Below, piece by piece: positions 25,528 to 34,397 of a stretch of DNA of 64,000 bases. The position numbers and the translations under genes are program-made. The stretch covers positions 806,001-870,000 of the forward strand of contig NZ_RAQI01000001.1 in assembly GCF_003610465.1 (NCBI RefSeq), in the 5' to 3' direction. Position 1 is the stretch's first letter; every line of letters begins with the position of its first letter. The notes under the pieces were generated by a model that saw only the letters and a program-made list of their open reading frames with translations, was not told the origin of the DNA and searched no databases. This DNA is from Xenorhabdus ehlersii (GTDB lineage Bacteria; Pseudomonadota; Gammaproteobacteria; Enterobacterales; Enterobacteriaceae).

Positions 25528-28274
25528 TGGAAATCCCCAAACCGCTGCACCGCCCCGGCCAGCTGCGTGAAGCCGATGAAGCCGCGATTTACCGGGCCAA
25601 CCCTTCCATTATCGATTATCTGCCCTGGGTGGAATATCTGGAAGACGGTCAATGCCTGTTGCTGGATGATGGTGTCTCCGTCGGGGCAGTCTACCGCATC
25701 GAGCCTGTTGCCACCGAAGGGCGTCCGCTTGAACGACTGGTTGAAATTAGGGATCAGCTGGAAGATGCGATACAGGACAGTCTGGAGGAAGACGATATCT
25801 CACCGTGGGTGGTGCAATTTTTTTGTCAGGACGAAGATGATCCTGCGGCCTATCTCAATACATTACGGGATTACGTCAAACCCTGGGCGCAAGGGACCGC
25901 GTTTACGGCGGCCTTTCTGGCTGAATCTGAGCGCCACCTGAACAGCATTGCCCGGCCTGAGGGAATCTTTCAGGATAGCCTGATCACCGGGCAACCGTGG
26001 CGGGGGCAGCAGCGCCAGACGCGCATGGTCGTCTATCGCTGGCTGCCTGCCCACCAATTACAGGCAAACCACTCAACGTTATCTTCAGTGGCCGCACTCA
26101 ACCAGGTCTGCGAGCGTCTGGTGTCGTCACTGGCGGCGGCGGGAATTGTGGCTGTCCGGCAGCATGGCGCGCAGATCCATCGTTGGTTGTTACGTCATTT
26201 TAATCCATCTCCGGATTGGGGCATGGCAAAAGCCGATTTTTATCGCACGGTCAGTGATGAAACGCCCCCGCAGCACGATCTCCCGCTTCATCATGATTTT
26301 GCCGAAAGCCTGTGGTTTACCCCGCCGGTGTCTGATCCTGACAATGGCATCTGGTGGTTTGATGGCCTGCCACATAAAGCGGTGCCGGTTGAACGTCTGC
26401 GCCGTCCGCCAGAACCGGGCACGCTGACGGGGGAAGTGAAACGGGGGGATAATATCAATGCGTTGATGGATATGATGCCGGAAGGCACCGTGGTTTCTTT
26501 GACCATCGTGGCGCAGGCTCAGGATACGCTGGAAGCGGATTTTACCCGGCTGGCAAAAAATGCGGTGGGGGAAAATACCGGATCGGCGCGTGTCCGGCAG
26601 GATGTGCAGGAAGTCAAAGCCTTACTGGGACGACGCCATAAACTGTACCGCAGTGCGCTGATCTTTCTGGTGCGGGGCAACGATATCACTGACCTGAACC
26701 AGCGGGTGCATCAGTTATCATCAACGTTACTGACCGCCGGATTACAGCCGGTGCGACCGGAATTCAGTGTGTCCCCGCTGAATGCCTACCTGCGCGCTTT
26801 GCCGATGGGGTTTAATCCGCAGAAAGATAAGAAACACTGGTACAGCCGCCTGAGCTGGGTGCAGCATCTGGCCGGACTGATGCCGGTGACCGGTCGTTCA
26901 ACCGGCACCGGGCACCCGGGGTTCAGCTTTTTTAATCGCGGTGGGGCACCGCTGACCTTCGATCCGATGAATAAACAGGATCGCACCCAGAATGCGCATT
27001 TATTATTATTTGGTCCGACCGGGGCAGGTAAATCCGCTACGTTGTGCGCCTCCCTGGTGCAACTGATGGCCATCCACCGACCGCGCCTGTTTATTGTCGA
27101 AGCCGGCAACAGCTTTGGTTTACTGGCCGATTACTACGCCAGTCTCGGGCTGACCGTGAATAAAATCGGTATCAAGCCCGGTTGTGGGGTGAGTCTGGCG
27201 CTGTTTGCTGATGCGCACCAGCTGCTGCAACTGAGTCCCGGACAACTGTGTATTCATGAAGCCGATATTCCGGATACCGATGAATCGCAGGATGACGGGG
27301 ATGAACAGCGTGATATTCTGGGTGAGATGGAAATCGCGGCCCGGCTGATGATCACCGGCGGTGAGAAAAAAGAGGAAGAGCGTTTAACCCGTTCCGATCG
27401 GGGTTTGATCCGCGAAGCCATTATGATGGCGGCACAGATCAGCTTTGTTGAGCAACGTCAGATGCTGGCTTCTGACTTACAAAATGCGCTGTATGCTATC
27501 GCCCGCAATCACCGGCAGGATGAGCATGGGCAACCTTTAATTACGGCACACCGACGGGCGCGGGCAGATGAAATGGCCGGCGCCATGTCGATGTTTACCC
27601 AGGGTTTTGAAGGCGAACTGTTTAACCGTCCCGGCACCCCGTGGCCGGAAGTGGATGTCACCCTGATTGATTTGGGCACACTGGCACGGGAAAACTACTC
27701 GGCGCAAATGGCGCTGGCGATGGTGTCACTGATTAATACCGTCAATAACCTGGCCGAACGCGATCAGTATCAGGACAGGGAACTGCAACTGGTGATTGAT
27801 GAAGGGCATATCACCACCACCAACCCGCTGCTGTCGCCCTATATGACCAAGGTGGTGAAAATGTGGCGTAAACTGGGCGCCTGGCTGTGGCTGGCGACGC
27901 AAAACCTCGCCGACTACCCTGATACGGCTGAGAAAATGCTGAATATGGCCGAATGGTGGCTGTGCCTGACCATGCCCCCGGATGAAGTCGAACAAATCGC
28001 ACGCTTCAAAAAACTTAATGAAGAACAGAAAGCTGTCTTGCTCTCCGCCAGTAAATTACCCCGCTGCTATACCGAAGGTGTGGTGCTGGCGAAAAAAATC
28101 GAGGCGTTGTACCGGGTCGTGCCCCCGAGCCTTTATCTGGCACTGGGGATGACGGAAAAAGAAGAAAAAGCGGAACGACGGGCGTTAATGCGCGAGCATC
28201 AGTGCAGTGAACTGGAGGCGGCTGTGTTAGTGGCCAGAAAGATGGATGTTGCGCGGGGGTTAAAACTGACATAA
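25527..28274 (+). CDS. traC: Conjugative transfer ATPase TraC/VirB4, TIGR03744 family
   Basis: 915 residues from the ATG at 25527, overlapping the lipoprotein stop (TGATG) and preceded by acggagg. Walker A is GPTGAGKS at about residues 496-503; Walker B lies in LQLVIDEGHI. The long N-terminal region (to ~480) is the VirB4 assembly domain. It powers pilus biogenesis and channel assembly at the inner membrane. It is the largest and most easily recognised transfer gene of the block. Confidence 0.93.
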   Translation: MEIPKPLHRPGQLREADEAAIYRANPSIIDYLPWVEYLEDGQCLLLDDGVSVGAVYRIEPVATEGRPLERLVEIRDQLEDAIQDSLEEDDISPWVVQFFCQDEDDPAAYLNTLRDYVKPWAQGTAFTAAFLAESERHLNSIARPEGIFQDSLITGQPWRGQQRQTRMVVYRWLPAHQLQANHSTLSSVAALNQVCERLVSSLAAAGIVAVRQHGAQIHRWLLRHFNPSPDWGMAKADFYRTVSDETPPQHDLPLHHDFAESLWFTPPVSDPDNGIWWFDGLPHKAVPVERLRRPPEPGTLTGEVKRGDNINALMDMMPEGTVVSLTIVAQAQDTLEADFTRLAKNAVGENTGSARVRQDVQEVKALLGRRHKLYRSALIFLVRGNDITDLNQRVHQLSSTLLTAGLQPVRPEFSVSPLNAYLRALPMGFNPQKDKKHWYSRLSWVQHLAGLMPVTGRSTGTGHPGFSFFNRGGAPLTFDPMNKQDRTQNAHLLLFGPTGAGKSATLCASLVQLMAIHRPRLFIVEAGNSFGLLADYYASLGLTVNKIGIKPGCGVSLALFADAHQLLQLSPGQLCIHEADIPDTDESQDDGDEQRDILGEMEIAARLMITGGEKKEEERLTRSDRGLIREAIMMAAQISFVEQRQMLASDLQNALYAIARNHRQDEHGQPLITAHRRARADEMAGAMSMFTQGFEGELFNRPGTPWPEVDVTLIDLGTLARENYSAQMALAMVSLINTVNNLAERDQYQDRELQLVIDEGHITTTNPLLSPYMTKVVKMWRKLGAWLWLATQNLADYPDTAEKMLNMAEWWLCLTMPPDEVEQIARFKKLNEEQKAVLLSASKLPRCYTEGVVLAKKIEALYRVVPPSLYLALGMTEKEEKAERRALMREHQCSELEAAVLVARKMDVARGLKLT

Positions 28275-28335
28275 CGATTTAATCTTATTATCGGGTATAT
28301 TGACTGACGTTACCTCTCTTGCCTAAAAAAGTGAG

Positions 28336-28821
28336 ATGAATATAAGAATGAAAAAACATCAATCCAATCATGGAAAAAAGAAACTTTATCGCAGGGTCAA
28401 TACGACAACCCATTTCGTTTTTCATCATGGCGGTGAATATCGATGGGAACGAGCCAGACAAAAATTAATCAGGGAAGATATGCCCTGCTTTCTGTCTATG
28501 AAAGGCAAGCAAAGACGCGGCTTAGATTACACGCCACTTTTTATGTTTTTATTGAGTAAAGTCGGCGAAAAATGGGATGCAATTCACAGTGAAGCCATTC
28601 AGCGACTGGACAGTCCAGAACCTTTATTTTGGCTAGTGGCGTTACATGAGCATGAACAACGAGAGTATATCCGCTGTGGTGAATCCAGTTATTACAACGG
28701 GTTGTTCGTCGATGGATCTGGTTTTTTAAGGAAGGTGAATCCAAATCTGTCAGTAAATGATATTCCTGTCCAGTGTCAGTGCTGTACGCATACATTTAAC
28801 GGGGTTCCTGTTCATCGCTGA
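28336..28821 (+). CDS. Unknown cysteine-containing protein
   Basis: 161 residues, basic N-terminus (MNIRMKKHQSNHGKKKLYRR), a central helical stretch, then EPLFWLVALHEHEQREYIRCGESSYYNGLFVD and a cysteine-rich end (VQCQCCTHTFNG). I do not recognise it by name. The pattern C-x-C-C near the end suggests metal binding. It sits just after TraC and before the invasin-like gene, in a cargo position. No signal peptide, so probably cytoplasmic. Confidence 0.55.
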   Translation: MNIRMKKHQSNHGKKKLYRRVNTTTHFVFHHGGEYRWERARQKLIREDMPCFLSMKGKQRRGLDYTPLFMFLLSKVGEKWDAIHSEAIQRLDSPEPLFWLVALHEHEQREYIRCGESSYYNGLFVDGSGFLRKVNPNLSVNDIPVQCQCCTHTFNGVPVHR

Positions 28822-28922
28822 TCCAGGTAATTTTCACCATGAGAAAAAGAATTAACCGCAGTATTTAACGCCCTTTTTCTGCATGTTACCCCTTTCAGTA
28901 TGAATGAAAAGGGTCACAATCC

Positions 28923-31900
28923 GTGGTGCAAAAAAACCAATCCACCTGGCACAATAGAACAAAATTGCTGATTATTAGCTGGTTAAGTCTGTCGCTGAGT
29001 TTTCCCGGTCAGGCCAGGCCAGAAGATCAAAACCAAGATCTGCCGGCACAAAAACTGGCCGAAATCACCACCCAATGGGGTCAACTCACGCAGTCACAAT
29101 CGCCCGGTGAGGCAGCAAAAACACTGGCTGCCCAGCAGTTATCATCTGCGGTGACATCAACACTGACACCGTGGTTGAACCAATATGGCAATGCCCGCCT
29201 CACACTTCCTTTCGACAGCCGTTTTTCGTTAAAAGATGTTGCATTTGACTGGCTGTTACCCGGGTACAACGTAGCATCGGGTACTGCATTTAGTCAGTCA
29301 GGGGTAAAAACCCATCACGGTCAGGCAACAACCACACTTGGATTCGGCTATCGCTATGTCGCCGATGACTGGCTCTGGGGTGCCAATATCTTCTGGGATG
29401 CGTTGTGGCCGGAGCAGCATCACCGTTACAGCATCGGGCTGGAAGCCTGGCATGATAACGTCAAACTGTCTGCCAACCTTTACCAGCGCTTATCTAACTG
29501 GAAACCCGCCCGGCTCACCGATTTCGATGCAAGACCGGCCAATGGCTGGGATATTCAGGCCGAAGCGTATTTGCCGGCTTTTCCTCACTGGGGCGGGCAG
29601 TTGACGTATGAACACTATTATGGGCAGCAGGTTGCCTTATTCGGTGGATCCGAACGCCAGAAAAATCCGTACAGCGTCACCGCCGGGCTGACTTACACGC
29701 CAGTCCCCTTAGTCACACTGGGTGCCGATTTTCGGCAGGGTAAACAAGGGACCAGTGAGAACCGTTTTACCCTGAACCTCAATTATCGGTTGGGTGTTCC
29801 GTTCAGCCATCAGCTTGACCCGAACGCGGTCGCTCCCCTGCGCAGCCTGAGATCCAGTCAGTTTGATTTTGTGAACCGGCGCAGTGATATGGTACTGGAT
29901 TATCAGAAGCAAACGTTGCTGACGCTGGCCTTTCCGACTTCGGTTAAAGGCTATGAAGGCAAGGAAGTGACCTTTGTGCCGGTTATCCAATCCCAATATC
30001 CCCTGGCACGTTTAGCGCTGGATACCAGTGAATTACAGCAGGCAGGCGGAAAAATACTTGATCAGCAACCAGGTAAAGTGACATTACGGTTGCCGACAAC
30101 CACGGAAAAGCCCGTCCGGCTTTCGGGAATAGCTATCGACAGCCGGGGTAACCGCTCCAACCGGGCAGAAATCATGATGGTGAGTCTGCCGACCGAAAAA
30201 CAATTACAGGTGACAGCGAATAAAACGCAGGCCAAAGCCGATGGTCATGACAGTGTGCTCTATACCGTCCTTGTCATCGATCAGGAAGGCGCTCCTGTTT
30301 CCACTCAGGCGGTTATCTGGTCAAGTGATAAAGGCGAATTATCCCAAACCCGGCAGGATACGGATGCGCAGGGGCAGGCATCGGTCGTGCTGCACAGTCG
30401 TCAGCAGGGGCTGCACACAGTACGTGTTTCCGTGGATGGAGAGGTTGCTGTTGCACCTTCAGTCCAGTTTAATGCGGTGCTGATACCCGAAATCACCATT
30501 GATAAGCACAGCGTTAAGGCGGATGGAAAAGCAAGGGTAACCTTGACGGTCACGGTTAAAAACGCCGATGGTCAACCGGTACCCAATCAGGCTGTTGGCT
30601 GGCAGAGCAGTCTTGGACCGCTCTCCTTATTTTCATTAATGACTGATGCGAAAGGGCAGGCCACCGCCTATTTAACCAGCAAAGTATCAGGAAATGCAGA
30701 AATTGAAGTGGCGGTTGGCAGTGAAATGGTGATGGCTTCACCGATTACTTTTATCGCTTCGTTAACGCACACACTTCAGGCAGACAAACAAACCGCGATG
30801 GCCGATGGTCAGGACAGCATTCTTTATACGGTGAACGTGCGCGATGCAGCAGATCAACCCGTTGCCAACAGCAAAGTGCAATGGTCAGTGGGTAGCGGGC
30901 AACTGCTGGACAGGCAAGAGCAAACAAACAGTCAGGGAGAAGCGACAGCCCGGTTAATCAGCCGCATCGCAGGGCGGGCAACGGTGAAAGCAGAGGTGGT
31001 GGGAAAAACCCTTGATGCTGCTCCGGTGACGTTTGAACGCCGGCTGAAACCCGCTATCACGGTGGACAAAGTCAGGGCTAAAGGTGATGGGCAGGATACG
31101 ATTGTGTTAACGGCTATAGTGCGAGATTCATTGGGGTCACCTGTGGCAAATCAGCCGGTGAGTTGGCAAGCAGATCACGGTGTGTTGTCTTCAGAACGCA
31201 CACAAACTGACCCTCAGGGGCAAACGCAAGTTCGATTGAACAGCACGTTTGCTGGGCTGCATCAGGTGCAAATCCAGGTTGAAGATCATAAAGTGGCCGC
31301 CCCCATGGTGGCGTTTGATGAAGTGCTGTTATCCACCATCAGGGTCAATAAAACCCGCACCGCGGCGGATGGCGAAGATCGAGTGACTTTTACTGTCACC
31401 GTCACCGATATTCATGGGCAGGGAGTTCCGGATAAAGCGGTTGACTGGTCTGGCAACCTTGGCGAGATGATTTTTGCAGAAGACAGGACAGACCGTCAGG
31501 GAAATGCAACGGCAACCCTTGTCAGTCGTCATGCTGGACAGGCTTCGGTCACTGCTGACGTTGGTGAGCAGTCAGTCGCCTCTTCTGTGGAATTTATCCT
31601 GCCGTTACGCCTGGTTGATACCGTTGCCATTGACCGTCAGGGCGGCAATGTCAACCAGAAATCGTTTGGTCTTCGGGGGCCTTCCGTACTCTGGCGTGGT
31701 GCGAAATTTCGCCTTATCACGGCCGGCAATACAGGCCGGGTAAGCTGGCAGAGTGATTCACCCTCGGTGACGGTATCGGGGGATGGGGTGACGGTGCAAC
31801 AAAATCCTGACGGAGTCAGGCTCACCGGCACTGATGAGACCGGGCAACAGGTCGCACTGACCTTGACGGTTCACACCTGGTTTGAGCGCTCCGGCCTGAC

Positions 31901-32168
31901 AAAAGACTTTTATTCTCATGCGAAACAGCGTTGCCAATCACTCGGCAGCCGGGTTGCCTCCAAATATGCCCTCGAACGGCTCTATGAGGAATGGGGGAAC
32001 TTTTACCTTTATGATGGCTGGGCGCGGGAATTTTATGTCACTTCCACGGATTACCTGGCGGCCAGCTCAGGTTCCGCAGAGCATCAGGCGAAATGGGCGT
32101 TTTGGGCAGAAACAGATCGGTGGATGCGAAATGGCTGGCCGATGACAGGATTTGCATGCAGTCGTTAA
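28923..32168 (+). CDS. Inverse autotransporter (intimin/invasin type) with Ig-like repeats
   Basis: 1081 residues from a GTG start. A signal peptide (to about residue 31) precedes the inverse-autotransporter beta-barrel (about 60-320; TLGFGYRYVADDWLWGANIFWD). Five Big_1-type Ig domains begin near 428, 523, 615, 710 and 804, each opening like DKTQAKADG. A further Ig-like domain (about 897-985) and a C-terminal domain with two cysteines (QRCQ...FACSR) follow, like invasin's D4/D5 lectin-like tip. The protein should display this tip on the cell surface to bind host or bacterial cells. It lies between TraC and TIGR03757, interrupting the transfer operon. Confidence 0.9.
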   Translation: MVQKNQSTWHNRTKLLIISWLSLSLSFPGQARPEDQNQDLPAQKLAEITTQWGQLTQSQSPGEAAKTLAAQQLSSAVTSTLTPWLNQYGNARLTLPFDSRFSLKDVAFDWLLPGYNVASGTAFSQSGVKTHHGQATTTLGFGYRYVADDWLWGANIFWDALWPEQHHRYSIGLEAWHDNVKLSANLYQRLSNWKPARLTDFDARPANGWDIQAEAYLPAFPHWGGQLTYEHYYGQQVALFGGSERQKNPYSVTAGLTYTPVPLVTLGADFRQGKQGTSENRFTLNLNYRLGVPFSHQLDPNAVAPLRSLRSSQFDFVNRRSDMVLDYQKQTLLTLAFPTSVKGYEGKEVTFVPVIQSQYPLARLALDTSELQQAGGKILDQQPGKVTLRLPTTTEKPVRLSGIAIDSRGNRSNRAEIMMVSLPTEKQLQVTANKTQAKADGHDSVLYTVLVIDQEGAPVSTQAVIWSSDKGELSQTRQDTDAQGQASVVLHSRQQGLHTVRVSVDGEVAVAPSVQFNAVLIPEITIDKHSVKADGKARVTLTVTVKNADGQPVPNQAVGWQSSLGPLSLFSLMTDAKGQATAYLTSKVSGNAEIEVAVGSEMVMASPITFIASLTHTLQADKQTAMADGQDSILYTVNVRDAADQPVANSKVQWSVGSGQLLDRQEQTNSQGEATARLISRIAGRATVKAEVVGKTLDAAPVTFERRLKPAITVDKVRAKGDGQDTIVLTAIVRDSLGSPVANQPVSWQADHGVLSSERTQTDPQGQTQVRLNSTFAGLHQVQIQVEDHKVAAPMVAFDEVLLSTIRVNKTRTAADGEDRVTFTVTVTDIHGQGVPDKAVDWSGNLGEMIFAEDRTDRQGNATATLVSRHAGQASVTADVGEQSVASSVEFILPLRLVDTVAIDRQGGNVNQKSFGLRGPSVLWRGAKFRLITAGNTGRVSWQSDSPSVTVSGDGVTVQQNPDGVRLTGTDETGQQVALTLTVHTWFERSGLTKDFYSHAKQRCQSLGSRVASKYALERLYEEWGNFYLYDGWAREFYVTSTDYLAASSGSAEHQAKWAFWAETDRWMRNGWPMTGFACSR

Positions 32169-32297
32169 TGAATAACAGGGCGGTTTTGCTTTGCTCTTCA
32201 GTCCCTTTTTTCATTTTTCGGAAAACTAATTAATGGCTGATTTTTATAATACATTTCTTCAGGCTATCCCGGTGTTTGATAAAACGGGAAGTGGACT

Positions 32298-32696
32298 ATG
32301 TGGAAGTCGGCTTTATTGCTTTGGGGGGGCGTGCTGGCCTCATTATCGGCTAATGCGAAAGTGGTTATCTATACCGACAGCCAACATCCTCCCGTCAATC
32401 TTTCCCCGGAGACACAAATTGTCTGGCTGGATGTGGCTGAACAACATCAGAGACAAATCTTCGCTCACCTTTCTGCCGATCCGCAGCAAACCGCTATTCA
32501 GGCACAAACTATTCTGCAATCACCCCAATGGCATCAGCAGGAACAGCAACTGATTCAGTCTTATCGTGCTGTTGTTAAAGCCTGGCAATCAGGCGTGCGT
32601 AAATACCCTGCGGTGGTATTTGATGACCGGGATGTCGTGTATGGTACGGTGGATGTGGCAAAAGCAAGTGCCCTCAGGGAGCCGCGCCAGCCATGA
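32298..32696 (+). CDS. TIGR03757-family ICE protein (PFL_4709-like)
   Basis: 132 residues with signal peptide (LLLWGGVLASLSANA) and the opening KVVIYTDSQHPPV of the family. The tail YPAVVFDDRDVVYGTVDVAKASALRE is conserved. This periplasmic protein precedes the traU-like gene in most ICEs of the class and overlaps it by 4 bp here. A second, decayed copy of its two ends is seen near 34269-34397. Confidence 0.85.
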   Translation: MWKSALLLWGGVLASLSANAKVVIYTDSQHPPVNLSPETQIVWLDVAEQHQRQIFAHLSADPQQTAIQAQTILQSPQWHQQEQQLIQSYRAVVKAWQSGVRKYPAVVFDDRDVVYGTVDVAKASALREPRQP

Positions 32697-33049
32697 AGAC
32701 ACCCCGCCTTGCTTTTCCTGTTGTTATCACGCTGATAGCGGCGTTTGCTCCCTTTGCGCAGGCTTCCCTCAACACCGCCCAGATTGTGGCCGGCAGTCTC
32801 TCGCCATCCTGTATCCAGTGGCGGGTCAGCGGTATTTGTTACTGGCTGTTTTGTTCCTGGCATGGCTGTACGGTAAAAACGTCGGTTAAAGTCACTCACT
32901 ACCTCCCCGAAGCGGTGGTGTCCACTTATCACGCCCCCGGTGGCAATCCGTGGGCAGACATGGCGCAAGTCAGCCGGTTATCCGGCGGACTGGAAAACGC
33001 TGTCACCGGGGCGTTATCCCACCTGACTGCCGGGGGAATAGTCTTCTGA
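32693..33049 (+). pseudogene. Truncated traU-like gene (TIGR03756), 5' copy
   Basis: 118 codons. Residues 1-115 match the first 115 residues of the complete gene at 34394 (95 of 115 identical by hand), then the frame leaves homology at TAGG and ends after three more codons. A full protein has about 320 residues, so this is a 5' remnant cut by the insert that follows. It keeps its coupling to the TIGR03757 gene. A product may be made but would lack most of the protein. Confidence 0.8.
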
Positions 33050-33056
33050 CGCTTTA

Positions 33057-33848
33057 TCACATGATTTTTTCATCCTGAAGATGGCTCATGCTCATAAACA
33101 CTTCACATAAACTCACATTTTTAGGCACAATGGTATTGATATCATATTTTGGGGAACTAAACAGAAAGGGAAAAAGATCCCGGCCATTTTCAAGTTTTCT
33201 TGTTTTATCGAGTGTTTCAAAGTAGTTGTAGATCTCCGATACCACTTTTTTATGTATTTCACTTTTAATAAAATTATTTCCCTGAAAGGGATTTTCATAG
33301 TCGCCATAGTACAATTCACGCAAATAAAGAATATCTTCTTCTCCGTCTTCATACATTGAAGAGGTGACTAAGGCCATAATTTGATCTGTGCGATCTTTCT
33401 TGACGTGGGTAAAAAAATCATTAATGCACTGCTGTAACTGAGGTGTGCATTTTCCTTGTGGTTTTGGCCGTTTTATTGCTTCAAAAGTGGTCTGTTCTTC
33501 CGACATTTTTAACATATCAGTCATGATATTTTTAAATTCTTTCGGGCATTGTGTCTGTTTTACTTCCGCATAAACACAACGGCCAAAATGACCGGAATTG
33601 TGGGTGTAATTGTATTTTCTGATAGTCAGGACATATATTCCCGGCTGCGGTGCACACTCTTCTATGCCAGTGGATTCGTAGACGAACCTGAAATAGATGC
33701 CGTTTTTTTTGTTATAGCCGATCAGTTTTCTCGCCGCCGCAAAATCGGCGACAGTACATCCACAATCGCAATAAAAGGGGATCTCGCCATTAATAAGAAG
33801 AAACCAGCCTTCTGGAACGGTGATTTCGTTTTGCATGGGATTTATCAT
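33057..33848 (-). CDS. Unknown 263-residue cargo protein
   Basis: Good ribosome site (agaggaac) before ATG 33848. The N-terminal region (ITVPEGWFLLINGEIPFYCDCGCTVADF) has a CxCxC cluster; other cysteines (GRCVY, QCPKEF, KCTPQLQQC) are scattered; the C-terminal half is acidic and helical. No signal peptide or membrane segment. I do not recognise the family. It lies alone and on the opposite strand inside an insert bounded by two copies of ICE sequence, the usual look of a cargo gene such as a defence, toxin-immunity or entry-exclusion function, but nothing in it proves any of these. Confidence 0.65.
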   Translation of the reverse strand: MINPMQNEITVPEGWFLLINGEIPFYCDCGCTVADFAAARKLIGYNKKNGIYFRFVYESTGIEECAPQPGIYVLTIRKYNYTHNSGHFGRCVYAEVKQTQCPKEFKNIMTDMLKMSEEQTTFEAIKRPKPQGKCTPQLQQCINDFFTHVKKDRTDQIMALVTSSMYEDGEEDILYLRELYYGDYENPFQGNNFIKSEIHKKVVSEIYNYFETLDKTRKLENGRDLFPFLFSSPKYDINTIVPKNVSLCEVFMSMSHLQDEKIM

Positions 33849-34268
33849 GTATTGTGTTCCTCTCCAAGATTGATAATGGTGGTCAGTGTGTATCAGTCGG
33901 CGCTGCCGCCAGTCTGCCTTTTTCCAGCGGGGGAATGCCTCTGTTGCAACGTCGTCAGGTATTTTTTTATTGACAGGGTAGCATTTTCCTTATTCTCATG
34001 AAGCTTCTGTTGGTTTCCGCTGACTTATGCCATCTGATAGCCGGACAGAAAAGGAACAGGCAAATCCCGTTATTGATGCATGTCCTTGTTGCTCATTATG
34101 ATGAAATGCTGACTGTGTTATCGGCATATTTTTCATTGAGTTCATTACAAATTTTGTCAGCCGGTGTGTTTATTTTCATTTTCAGAAAATCAGTTACGGG
34201 CTGACTTTTACGGTGGCTTTCTTCACGCTGGCCTGATGGTTTGCAACAGAGCAACAGAGGCGGAGAGG
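33849..34268. other. Remainder of insert, no supported gene
   Basis: About 420 bp upstream of the unknown minus-strand gene. A 68-codon plus-strand frame at 33998 has no ribosome site and low complexity of coding signal. The promoter of the minus-strand gene should lie at the left end of this stretch. Confidence 0.4.
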
Positions 34269-34397
34269 ATGAAAAAGCCGTATTTAATATTTTTGCGGGG
34301 AGGGTGTGTGGCAGGGAGTGCAGGTGCGGGCACCGTGGTGTATGGCACAGCGGATATGGCGAACGCACGCGCACTCAGGGAGCAGACTCAACCATGA
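34269..34397 (+). pseudogene. Collapsed second copy of the TIGR03757 gene
   Basis: A signal-peptide-like start (MKKPYLIFLRGGCVAGSAGAG) is joined directly to TVVYGTADMANARALRE, which matches the last residues of the intact TIGR03757 protein (VVYGTVDVAKASALRE). The middle ~90 residues are missing. It is followed in the normal arrangement by the traU-like start. This reads as an internal deletion of a formerly complete duplicate gene. Confidence 0.6.

Noticed and set aside
30204..31600. Internal DNA repeats in the adhesin gene as a CRISPR or satellite array
   Set aside because: The ~283-bp periodicity is explained by tandem Ig-like domains in frame.
33998..34204. 68-codon plus-strand frame in the traU insert
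   Set aside because: No ribosome site and no recognisable protein.
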